Source: a bacterium
GTDB lineage: Bacteria; 4484-113; JAFGCY01
Assembly (NCBI GenBank): GCA_016932385.1
Contig: JAFGCY010000099.1
Span: 1-49,629 of the forward strand
Direction of reading: 5' to 3'
DNA length: 49,629 nt
The notes beneath the pieces are model-generated. The model was not told the DNA's origin and did no database searches. It saw nothing but the letters and a program-made list of their open reading frames with translations. A program made the position numbers and the translations under genes. Of this stretch, positions 38,619 to 46,287 are shown in pieces. How positions within the stretch are numbered: position 1 is the first letter of the stretch; each line of letters opens with the position of its first letter.

Positions 38619-41132
38619 TCACCAAGCGATCAGCGGCGGCTCAACGCCTTCCCAGCCGTAGACGATCAACGGATCACTCACGGGCTCGACGCGGACCGAA
38701 TCCAGCGCCGGCAAGGGCAGGCTGCCGCTGGCCGGCAGGCTCAATTCGCCCAGCAACCCATTCCGCTCCAGGCAGATGGCGTAGTAGTAAACCACCCCGG
38801 GGATTGCGGAGTAATCGAGATAGGGGTACTCCTCACAGGTCGCCAGTAACGCGTAGGGACCGTCCGCCGCGATGCTGCGCAACACACCATATGGATAATC
38901 CGCCGGTTCGGCTGTCCACCAGACGGCGATACAATCATCCTCGCTGGTAACTACGGTCCCGGGCTGATTGGGCGCCGCGGCGCCGACATAGCCCAACACC
39001 GCGGCGGATGGCGCGCTGACGCCGTACTCGTTCACCGCGATGACCCGATACCAGTAAGGTTGCCAGGCGACGGCCAGCGTGTCTCTGTGCGGTGAATCGG
39101 CGCAGGTTCTAATTGTGAAAAACGTGCCATCCGGTTTCAGGCTGCGCTGGACGTAATACTGGATCGCATCGGCTTCCTCGATCCAGCTGACCTCCACTCC
39201 GGGACCAGCCAGGCCTTGGCTGGCCGCGACGTGGACCGGTGCGGCAGGCTGCGACATGATTCCGGCATTGATCGTGTAGATCCCCGTTCCATTGCTTTGG
39301 TTTTCCACCACCAGATAGGCCGGATGAACACTCTCCCACTTGCCGCTGATCGTTTTCTCGCCGCCCGAACCGGTCAAGTACGACATCAGGTGCCCATCTT
39401 CATCGAGCAGGCTGGCGGTCAGATGAACCTCATCCGGATCGAACAACACTTCCAGCAGCAGTTTGGTGCCCGGCGTGTAAGCAAAATGAAAGACATCAAA
39501 CCAGTCATCCGTCACAAAGCCAGACTGGAATCCCAGGAAGGATGGCGTGGGTAATTCGGTCGCGCTGAGCACCGTGTTGTTGGGCTCGTGCAGATCGAAA
39601 TCGTACGGATCCGCAAGATTCAGGAAATACTCCAGTGTGGCGGGGCTCTCCTTGAGCACCATGTAGTAAGCACTGAACCGGCCAAGCGCGGACAGGTCGG
39701 AAACCGCGTCATAGCCGAAATTGCAGTAGCCGTCCAGCCCCCAGTTGTCGCCCCAGCTGTTACGCACCTGAAACGCCTGCAGCGTTTCGTCGTAGCCGGT
39801 AATGCAGACGGCATGGCCCGTGTCGGCACCACTGGTACCACCGTAGTGATAAACCCCGTCTTGATAGGTGGTGAATCCCGACTCCAAGCCCTGGAGCATG
39901 ACCGCAACCGGGCGGTGGAACAAGGCTAACTGCTCCTTGATCCGGCGCACCATGCCTGACGACGGCAGCATGTGCCAGCCGCTGATCTGCAAATGCGATG
40001 CTTCCTCGTAGGCCGTGCCGCTGAAAACGGTGATACAGTCAAGGTTATCGTCGTACGGCACCGCTCGTTCGGTGGCGGCGCCGGTGCTCCAAAGCAACTC
40101 GAAGACTTCGTCCAGGCTGCGGCCGACAGTGCTGCCACACGGCGGGTTGTAATTCCCGTACGGCGGCAGTCCACTTTTCACATACACCCACAATGGGCTG
40201 ATCTCCATGCCGGTGTCGTTTACATCCCAGCCGTACTGACCGTAGAGCTGCTGCAGCTGGATGTTGTAAACGCCGTTGCCAACCGCGAATGCCGCGCAGG
40301 ATCCCAGGATGCCCTGGTCGCCAACCGGTGTGCCGAACGGACGGAGATCTACGATATGAGGCAGCGCCGAGGTGTATTTCTCCTCAGTTTCCTGCTCGAC
40401 AGCTTCCCCAGCCGACTCCGAAGTCGGCGCAGCCAGCCCGCCGGTGGCCCGTGTTTCGGAAACGCCCGTCGCCACCGTCCGGAAATCAGCTGGCAATCCG
40501 GCCCCCACGGCCACGGCCACCAGCAGCGGATCCCCCGCCACGACGTTGGCCTCCGCCGGGTCGTAGGTGATAACGAAATCATTGGGGCCGTAATACCAGT
40601 GCCAGCGGCCCTTAACCCGGTCGCCGATTCCGATGTAGTAATCGGCGAGCTCGGTGGGCGGGCTGAACCAGGCGATACCGATTGTGCGGCAGTTCTCCGG
40701 CTGGTCAAGGGCAAAACAGGCATAGGCCAGTCCATCGGCGGGATCGAAGGTCGCGCCCTGCACTTCCGATGTAGCAACATGTGCCAAGCTATAGCAGTTC
40801 AGGCCGGCCAGGGCGGGAACATCCGCCGTAATCCGGGCGATGGCCGGCGATTCGGGCTCCGCCAGGGCCAGCGCGGCCAATTCCACCGGCAGCGTATCCT
40901 TTCGCGAGATAGCCTGGGCAGCCTTCATCGCCACCGCCACTCCGTTTTCCGCCGACCAGGGCAGGTTTTCCGCAACATAGCCCGGGAGATACGCTTCCGC
41001 CGGCGCGGGATCATTCACGGCAGGATCAGCTGGAGACGTCGGTGAATCGCTCCCCGCGCACGCGCAGCAGGCCACCAGCAGTAGCATCATCAGCCAAACA
41101 CTGCGTATCCGCCTTGCCATCACGTAACCCAT
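38619..41132 (-). CDS. Papain-like (C1) protease lipoprotein with FN3 domains
   Basis: From ATG 41132 the protein has 837 residues. A signal peptide ends in LLLVAC; an N-terminal domain shared with neighbours has YYIGIGD and WHWYYGPND (about 165-183). The papain-like domain (about 255-500) has Gln273 and catalytic Cys279 in VGDQGILGSCAAFA, His440 in DTGHAVCITGYD and Asn458 in VRNSWGDNWG, so it should be active. A PPC-like beta-domain and two FN3-like domains follow. The start is ATG 41132 or ATG 41120; the longer frame is rejected because it has no signal peptide. It is a paralog of the protease just upstream. Secreted protein degradation or processing at the outer membrane is inferred. Confidence 0.8.
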   Translation of the reverse strand: MGYVMARRIRSVWLMMLLLVACCACAGSDSPTSPADPAVNDPAPAEAYLPGYVAENLPWSAENGVAVAMKAAQAISRKDTLPVELAALALAEPESPAIARITADVPALAGLNCYSLAHVATSEVQGATFDPADGLAYACFALDQPENCRTIGIAWFSPPTELADYYIGIGDRVKGRWHWYYGPNDFVITYDPAEANVVAGDPLLVAVAVGAGLPADFRTVATGVSETRATGGLAAPTSESAGEAVEQETEEKYTSALPHIVDLRPFGTPVGDQGILGSCAAFAVGNGVYNIQLQQLYGQYGWDVNDTGMEISPLWVYVKSGLPPYGNYNPPCGSTVGRSLDEVFELLWSTGAATERAVPYDDNLDCITVFSGTAYEEASHLQISGWHMLPSSGMVRRIKEQLALFHRPVAVMLQGLESGFTTYQDGVYHYGGTSGADTGHAVCITGYDETLQAFQVRNSWGDNWGLDGYCNFGYDAVSDLSALGRFSAYYMVLKESPATLEYFLNLADPYDFDLHEPNNTVLSATELPTPSFLGFQSGFVTDDWFDVFHFAYTPGTKLLLEVLFDPDEVHLTASLLDEDGHLMSYLTGSGGEKTISGKWESVHPAYLVVENQSNGTGIYTINAGIMSQPAAPVHVAASQGLAGPGVEVSWIEEADAIQYYVQRSLKPDGTFFTIRTCADSPHRDTLAVAWQPYWYRVIAVNEYGVSAPSAAVLGYVGAAAPNQPGTVVTSEDDCIAVWWTAEPADYPYGVLRSIAADGPYALLATCEEYPYLDYSAIPGVVYYYAICLERNGLLGELSLPASGSLPLPALDSVRVEPVSDPLIVYGWEGVEPPLIAW

Positions 41133-41136
41133 ATTC

Positions 41137-41170
41137 CAGCCCGGTTGACCGGCCGGGCTGTCTGCAGCCC
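41137..41170 (-). promoter_or_regulatory. Alternative hairpins before the C1 protease start
   Basis: On the mRNA GGGCTG (41170-41165) and CAGCCC (41160-41155) form one 6-bp hairpin. CAGCCCGG (41160-41153) and CCGGGCTG (41144-41137) form another 8-bp hairpin that covers part of the GGGCTGGA before ATG 41132. They share CAGCCC and cannot form together. Control of initiation is only inferred; G+C-rich sequence forms such pairs easily. Confidence 0.4.
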
Positions 41171-41223
41171 GTCCGCATACTACATGTGAAACCCTGGCGC
41201 CGCTCGAATGGCGCTTCCCGAAT

Positions 41224-41229
41224 ATTATA
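41224..41229 (-). promoter_or_regulatory. -10 box of the downstream C1 protease gene
   Basis: TATAAT on the minus strand lies between the terminator of the upstream protease gene and this gene. The predicted leader is about 85 nt and contains the alternative hairpins. The -35 is not clear. Confidence 0.5.
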
Positions 41230-41253
41230 GACGCGCAAATCGCTATCAGGTTG

Positions 41254-41290
41254 CAAACAAAAGCCAGGGGCGGCGCGGGGCCGCCCCTGG
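41254..41290 (-). terminator. Terminator between the two C1 protease genes
   Basis: A perfect 11-bp stem, CCAGGGGCGGC (41264-41274 on the plus strand) with GCCGCCCCTGG (41280-41290), has a 5-nt loop; on the minus strand it is followed by TTTTGTTT. It separates the two protease genes into two transcripts. Confidence 0.93.
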
Positions 41291-41311
41291 ACCCGTTCGG
41301 ACAATTGTGAA

Positions 41312-43852
41312 CTACCTTTCGACGACGGTCCACTGCTGCGGGTCATTGACGTCATCTTGCATTTCCAAAACCCCGTCGCCGGATTCCTCCTGTGCCACCT
41401 GGACATCGCCCGGACCCGTATCCAGCGCGATATATCCGGCATCCGGCGCGCTGGCCGGCCCGACCAGGCCGTCCCGGGAGCAACACACTACGTAGTAGTA
41501 GACCGTACCAGGCACCGCCCCAGTGTCGATGGCCGGCGGCGCCGCGAACTCGCCGAGCACCAGCCAGCGTCCGTTGGGCGAGGTGCTGCGCTTGACCGTA
41601 TAACCGGTGCCAGCCTCGCCGGCGGACCAGGTGATCTCGACCAGGCCCGCGCCCGTGCCGTCCGTGGCGGCCACCCCGTCCGGCGCGGGAATGCCCATAT
41701 AGCCGCTGTCCGGCGCGCTGGGAATGCTGAAGCCGTCGTCGTTCGCAGCCACCACGCGGTACCAGTACTCCTGCCAGAGCTCGACTTCATAATCGACGAA
41801 GGCGGGCTCATAAGAGCCGCCGATGTTGGCATACTGGCCATTCGGCGAATCCGCCCGCTGGATCGTGTAGGTCTGCGTACCTTCGCAGGGATTCCAGGTC
41901 AGGGCCACGCCGGTCAGGTCGGTGCCGTCGGTGGCGCTGACGCCCGTCGGCTGGACCGGCGGCTGCGCGGAGATCCCGCTGAGCGTATACAGCCCGGTCG
42001 AGCCGCCGCCGTTGCTGACCTCCACCACGGCGGCGCCGGACTGGCTCCAGGTGCCGCTCAGGGTCAGCGTGCCGTTGCCGGCCACGCCGGTCATCAGCAA
42101 GGCGCCGCTTGCATCGTACAGCTTCAATGTCGGCGACAGCTGCGCTCCGCTGTAATGCATCGTGACGGTTGTGCTGGATCCGGCGGCGTAATCGAAGCTG
42201 AAGTAATCGACGGTGTCGTTGATGTCGAGCTTGGCCGAGTAATCCGCGAAATCGAATTCGGGCAGCGCATTCGCCGTACCGATCGAGTTGTTGGGTTCGA
42301 CCTCGTCGTAATCCTCGGGGAGCGGCTCGTCGAAGAAGTACTCCAGCGTGGCCGGATCGAGCGTCGCCTCCATGTAGTAGGCGCTGAAGCGCGACAGGTC
42401 GGCCAGTTCCTGCGCGGCATCATAGCCGCACCACCAGTAGCCGCCCACGCCCCAGGACCCGCCCCAGGAGTTGCGCACGTTGAAGGCCTGCAGGTCGTCA
42501 TCGTAGCCGACGATGCACATCGCATGCCCGCCGGCGGCACCCGCCGTGCCACCGTAGTGGTACACGCCGCCCGAGTAGTACAGGAACCCGCTCTCCAGGC
42601 CGTACATCGCGATCACCACCGGGCGGTTGTAGACCGCCAGCTGCTCCTTGATCGAATCGACGATCCCGGTGCGCGAGATCGAGTACCAGCCGTTGATCCG
42701 CAGGACCGCGGCTTCGGCGGAGGCCTGCGTCGGGAAGGTCGTCGAGCAATTGGAGGTCGCGTAATAAGGTACGGTCGCCTCCACGGCCGAGCCGGTGGAT
42801 GTCAGCAGGTTGAACGGCTGGCTCATGTAACGGCCGACCGAGGAACCGCAAGGCGGATCCCAGCTGCCGTACGGCGCGATGCCGCTCTTCACGTACACCC
42901 ACATCGGGCTGGACCGGTAATCATCGTTGTTGACATCCCAGCCGTATTCACCGTAAAGCTGGCTGAGCATGATGTTGTAGGCCGCATCCGCGACGCCGAA
43001 GGCGGTGCAGGAGCCCATCGAGCCCTGGTTGCTGACCGGCGGGGCATACGGGCGCAGGTCGACGCTGGCCGGCAGCGAGCTGGCCACCTTGGTGCCGCTG
43101 GTCTCCCGTTCGGGGTTGACATACTGCGCCGGATCCTCGTAGGCCAGACCCGTGCCGCGCATTTCGGGCACGCCGCAGGCCACCTGCCAGAGGTCCGCCG
43201 GCAGGCCGTCCTCGAGGAGCACGCAGATCAGCAGGTCGTCATTGGGAATCACCCCGCCCCAGTCGTCCACGTCGAACGTGATAATGCCGTCGTCGGGGCC
43301 CTGATACCAATGCCACAGCTCGTGCTGGACGTCGCCGATACCGATGTAATAGCTGTCCATAGCGCTGGGCAGGCTGTACCAGGCCAGGCCCACCGTATAC
43401 GGCGCGCCCGACTCCAGCTCCAGGGCGTAGAACGCGTAGGCGTCGCCCGACGTCGGGTCAAAGGTCATGCCCTGCACCTGCGACTCGGCCACGTTGTCCG
43501 AGTAGTAGGTCTCTTCCGCGAACAGTACCGGTTCGGGATCGACCAGCACGCCGGCCTGGGCCGGCGTCAGATACGGCACGGTGCCCAAGGACATCGTCAT
43601 CTTCCCGTCACCTGGAACCAGGGGCTGTTCGGGTTGAACGGCTACGGATACGACGCCATCTCCCTCCATCTCCCAGGGAACAACGCCCGACATGTAGCCC
43701 GGCGCCACGCGGTTGGGGGAGTCGTCGGTTGTCACTGCTTGATTCGGCGTAAACAGCTCTTCGGAATCAGAGACAACACCCGTGCAGGAACCAACAATTA
43801 TCATCGCCAAAAGGGCGACGATCAACGCGATAAGCCCAGTATTAAGTTTCAT
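41312..43852 (-). CDS. Papain-like (C1) protease lipoprotein paralog
   Basis: The 846-residue protein has a signal peptide with lipobox IVGSC (Cys 23), the shared N-terminal domain with LAWYSLPSAMDSYYIGIGD and WHWYQGPDD (about 155-190), and a papain-like domain (about 260-500): Gln276 and Cys282 in VSNQGSMGSCTAFG, His443 in GGHAMCIVGYD and Asn461 in VRNSWGGSWG. A PPC-like domain (about 515-630) and two FN3 domains (with WNPCEGTQTYTIQR and WSAGEAGTGYTVKRS) complete it. A GGGGTGAT Shine-Dalgarno lies about 6 nt before ATG 43852. It is divergent from the propeller lipoprotein at 44025. It has the same domain order as the next protease downstream, so they arose by duplication. Confidence 0.85.
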   Translation of the reverse strand: MKLNTGLIALIVALLAMIIVGSCTGVVSDSEELFTPNQAVTTDDSPNRVAPGYMSGVVPWEMEGDGVVSVAVQPEQPLVPGDGKMTMSLGTVPYLTPAQAGVLVDPEPVLFAEETYYSDNVAESQVQGMTFDPTSGDAYAFYALELESGAPYTVGLAWYSLPSAMDSYYIGIGDVQHELWHWYQGPDDGIITFDVDDWGGVIPNDDLLICVLLEDGLPADLWQVACGVPEMRGTGLAYEDPAQYVNPERETSGTKVASSLPASVDLRPYAPPVSNQGSMGSCTAFGVADAAYNIMLSQLYGEYGWDVNNDDYRSSPMWVYVKSGIAPYGSWDPPCGSSVGRYMSQPFNLLTSTGSAVEATVPYYATSNCSTTFPTQASAEAAVLRINGWYSISRTGIVDSIKEQLAVYNRPVVIAMYGLESGFLYYSGGVYHYGGTAGAAGGHAMCIVGYDDDLQAFNVRNSWGGSWGVGGYWWCGYDAAQELADLSRFSAYYMEATLDPATLEYFFDEPLPEDYDEVEPNNSIGTANALPEFDFADYSAKLDINDTVDYFSFDYAAGSSTTVTMHYSGAQLSPTLKLYDASGALLMTGVAGNGTLTLSGTWSQSGAAVVEVSNGGGSTGLYTLSGISAQPPVQPTGVSATDGTDLTGVALTWNPCEGTQTYTIQRADSPNGQYANIGGSYEPAFVDYEVELWQEYWYRVVAANDDGFSIPSAPDSGYMGIPAPDGVAATDGTGAGLVEITWSAGEAGTGYTVKRSTSPNGRWLVLGEFAAPPAIDTGAVPGTVYYYVVCCSRDGLVGPASAPDAGYIALDTGPGDVQVAQEESGDGVLEMQDDVNDPQQWTVVER

Positions 43853-43961
43853 CCCTTATCACCCCTTGCGGACAAGCCACGCGCTGCCGCGGAAATTGGT
43901 ACTATTAGTTTACCAGATATATCATGGAATAGGTAATATTCTGGTTAACCGTCGCTAAAGT

Positions 43962-43967
43962 TATAAT
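43962..43967 (+). promoter_or_regulatory. -10 box of the propeller lipoprotein gene
   Basis: TATAAT with a weak -35 (TTCTGG, 17 bp upstream) lies in the A/T-rich 172-nt divergent region between this gene and the C1 protease. Predicted leader about 50 nt. A minus-strand promoter for the protease also lies in this region, possibly TTCCAT-N16-TAATAG. Confidence 0.5.
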
Positions 43968-44024
43968 GAACAGTCCCTATATTTATTAACAGATTATTCG
44001 ATTGATTCAGCTGGGGAGGTTGAA

Positions 44025-46130
44025 ATGCGTTGCGCTTTTCTGGCAGCTTGCCTGCTGGTTTTTTGCGTCGGCTGCGGGGGCGATCGCGGCTCCCTGCCGC
44101 CGGAGCCTTCATCTGCTTTGCCGCCGTTACCGGCGGCGACCGATAATTCTAACGCCGATTCACCCGTTTTCACCGTGCTGCGGGACGCCAGCGGGACGGT
44201 CATCCAAAGGGCCGAATACTGGCAATACTACGACAAGGCCGCTTCGGCGGAGGAACTGGATTCCAGCATCAACCTGGACGGCTCGGAGGGCGGGTTTTCC
44301 TGGGTGATCTACCAGTTCAGCGACCTGGGCAGCAATTACGTGCCACAGGAGCTGGACATCTTCGTGTTCGAGTCAACGCCCCCATATTACGTGGCGCTGA
44401 GTAACTACACGGAGGACGGCTGCTGGGAGTTCCTGCCGACGGCGGTTGCCGGCGATCGGTCGATCGAGTTCGGCACCGACTGGAACAAGTATGTTTCCGG
44501 CACCGACATGTACCTCGCGATCCTGGTCCACGACACAAAGGTGCGGTTCGAATACGCCAACCTGGAGATCGACGACACGCGGCCGCTGCCCGCGCCGACC
44601 GGCTTGGCCGTGGACAGCGTCGGCGCCGGTTCGGTCAGCCTGTCGTGGGAGCTCTACCCCGACGCCCGGGCGACCGAACTGCGCATCTACCAGGCCGAGG
44701 ACGTGGCCATGGCCGGCGCGGTCGAGGCCGTCAAGGCCGGGCCGACGTCCACGGTCCAGTCGGTCAGCAGCCTGGAGGGCGGCGTGCCGTATTACTTCGC
44801 ACTCACCGCTTACAGCTCCGACGACGGCATCGAAAGCCCGTACAGCAATATCGTCATGGCCACGCCGGAATCCGGCACCGTCACGCTGGACGGCATCTGG
44901 CCGCGGCTGGGCAACCGCGAGGACAACCGCGGCGTGACCGACCTGGTCGGCCCCGCCAACTTCGATAACCATACCGACGTATCCTTGACCAGCAATATCA
45001 CGGCAGTTGAAAACCGCACATCACCGGTGATCGGCCTGAATGGAAACGTCTACGCGCTGTCCTCGGACGGTATCCTGAACTGCTACAGCGCCGACCTGGG
45101 TACGCTGCACTGGGATTTCGACGCCAAGGACCACGGCTCCGCCGGCGCGGACTATATGTGCCCGCCGCACTCGCCGATCCTCGACAGCGCCGGCAATGCT
45201 TATTACATCGCCGCGCCGGTATCGCCATCCGCGGGCAAGCCGTACCTGTTCTGCGTCGACAGCGACGGCGAGATGGCCTGGCGGTTCGACATGGAAGCTG
45301 TCGGCGATGATGATGAAACCCTGTATGCAACACCGAACATCACCGAGGATGGAACGGTGATTGCCGTGATTAACCATGAAAAAGACATTGTCGGGATCGT
45401 CGATGGCGAGGAAGACTGGCGTTTTGAACTGGAAACAGAACTCACTTATGACATCTACTGCCAGGGTGATCCTGCCCTCAGCGGCAACATGCTGGACGTG
45501 CCCCTCACTGACAGCCGAATGGGAATTCCTGAGATGAAAAGGTATCAGTGGGCAAGAATCAATGTCTCGACCGGTGCGTTGGTTGCACAATACATGATCG
45601 CTAGAACTGCAACTAACCGCTACGCCGGCTTGCCGCTAACCTCTGATTACTATCTTTGGCCCCAGCAGGACGACCTTGTTCTGCTTGATGCTAATACCGG
45701 CATTGTGGTCGACTCAGATGCGCTGAATCTTGCATTAACGGCCAGTCCGTCGCGTTCGCTGGACGGCAGCTGGGTCTTCCAGCCGCATCCGCCGTTCGGC
45801 GTCGCCGGCAAGGCCTACCTGTTCGGCTTCGAGGTAACCTATTCCGATCCGCCATCGGTCACCGAGAAGTTCGGACTTCAGCTTGGCGCAAGCAGCATAT
45901 ACAGCAAGCCGGCAATCGACGGCGAGGGCAAGATCTATCTGACGGATACGGGCCGCACCCTGTATGTCATCGGTTTCGACCAGGATGCGCCGATCGACGC
46001 GGAAAACCCGAAAATCCTGGACACGGCGATGATCATGTACGGCGACCAGTACAAGTTCAACAGCTTCGCCATCGGCGACGGCTGCGTATACGTCGTGACC
46101 GAGTCGAACATGCTGTATCGGTTTTATTAG
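44025..46130 (+). CDS. Lipoprotein with shared N-terminal domain, FN3 and PQQ-like propeller
   Basis: The 701-residue protein has an exported N-terminus with a lipoprotein-like LLVFCVGCGGD. An N-terminal domain (about 45-175) with IYQFSDL and YYVALSNYTEDGCWEF resembles that of the neighbouring proteases. An FN3 domain follows (about 188-280, LAVDSVGAGSVSLSWELY). The C-terminal part is a quinoprotein-like propeller with SPVIGLNGNVYALSSDGILN, LGTLHWDFDAKD, SDGEMAWRFDMEA and PAIDGEGKIYLTDTGRTLYV. GGGGAGGT lies 5 nt before the ATG. Codon use in about 45330-45740 looks less G+C-rich than in the flanks. The function is unknown. Confidence 0.75.
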   Translation: MRCAFLAACLLVFCVGCGGDRGSLPPEPSSALPPLPAATDNSNADSPVFTVLRDASGTVIQRAEYWQYYDKAASAEELDSSINLDGSEGGFSWVIYQFSDLGSNYVPQELDIFVFESTPPYYVALSNYTEDGCWEFLPTAVAGDRSIEFGTDWNKYVSGTDMYLAILVHDTKVRFEYANLEIDDTRPLPAPTGLAVDSVGAGSVSLSWELYPDARATELRIYQAEDVAMAGAVEAVKAGPTSTVQSVSSLEGGVPYYFALTAYSSDDGIESPYSNIVMATPESGTVTLDGIWPRLGNREDNRGVTDLVGPANFDNHTDVSLTSNITAVENRTSPVIGLNGNVYALSSDGILNCYSADLGTLHWDFDAKDHGSAGADYMCPPHSPILDSAGNAYYIAAPVSPSAGKPYLFCVDSDGEMAWRFDMEAVGDDDETLYATPNITEDGTVIAVINHEKDIVGIVDGEEDWRFELETELTYDIYCQGDPALSGNMLDVPLTDSRMGIPEMKRYQWARINVSTGALVAQYMIARTATNRYAGLPLTSDYYLWPQQDDLVLLDANTGIVVDSDALNLALTASPSRSLDGSWVFQPHPPFGVAGKAYLFGFEVTYSDPPSVTEKFGLQLGASSIYSKPAIDGEGKIYLTDTGRTLYVIGFDQDAPIDAENPKILDTAMIMYGDQYKFNSFAIGDGCVYVVTESNMLYRFY

Positions 46131-46163
46131 GGTTAATTGCGGCTTAGCGATTCCGGGGTGTAC

Positions 46164-46195
46164 ACGCGCGGCCGGCGTCCTGGTCAGCCGCGCGT
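46164..46195 (+). terminator. Hairpin after the propeller lipoprotein gene, possible terminator
   Basis: ACGCGCGGC (46164-46172) and GCCGCGCGT (46187-46195) form a perfect 9-bp stem with a 14-nt loop, 34 nt past the stop. There is no T run, so it may be a weak terminator or a structured mRNA end. Confidence 0.4.
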
Positions 46196-46208
46196 CCGTT
46201 GCGCATTG

Positions 46209-46217
46209 TGTTACGAT
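46209..46217 (+). promoter_or_regulatory. Extended -10 box before the lipoprotein gene at 46288
   Basis: TGTTACGAT fits TGnTACGAT, an extended -10 element. No good -35 is visible. The predicted leader is about 65 nt. Confidence 0.4.
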
Positions 46218-46287
46218 TTAGCTGTTGTCGTAGGCCGGCAGGCCGCGCGGCGGGGTCGCCGCAAGTTCGGCTGGAATGAGGTTGTCA

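Noticed and set aside
41357..43936. 859-codon plus-strand frame opposite the C1 protease
   Set aside because: Low-complexity shadow of a gene with intact catalytic residues.
46276..46287. ATG 46276 as start of the large lipoprotein
   Set aside because: ATG 46288 has the better-spaced Shine-Dalgarno and aligns with the start of the paralog at 49391.
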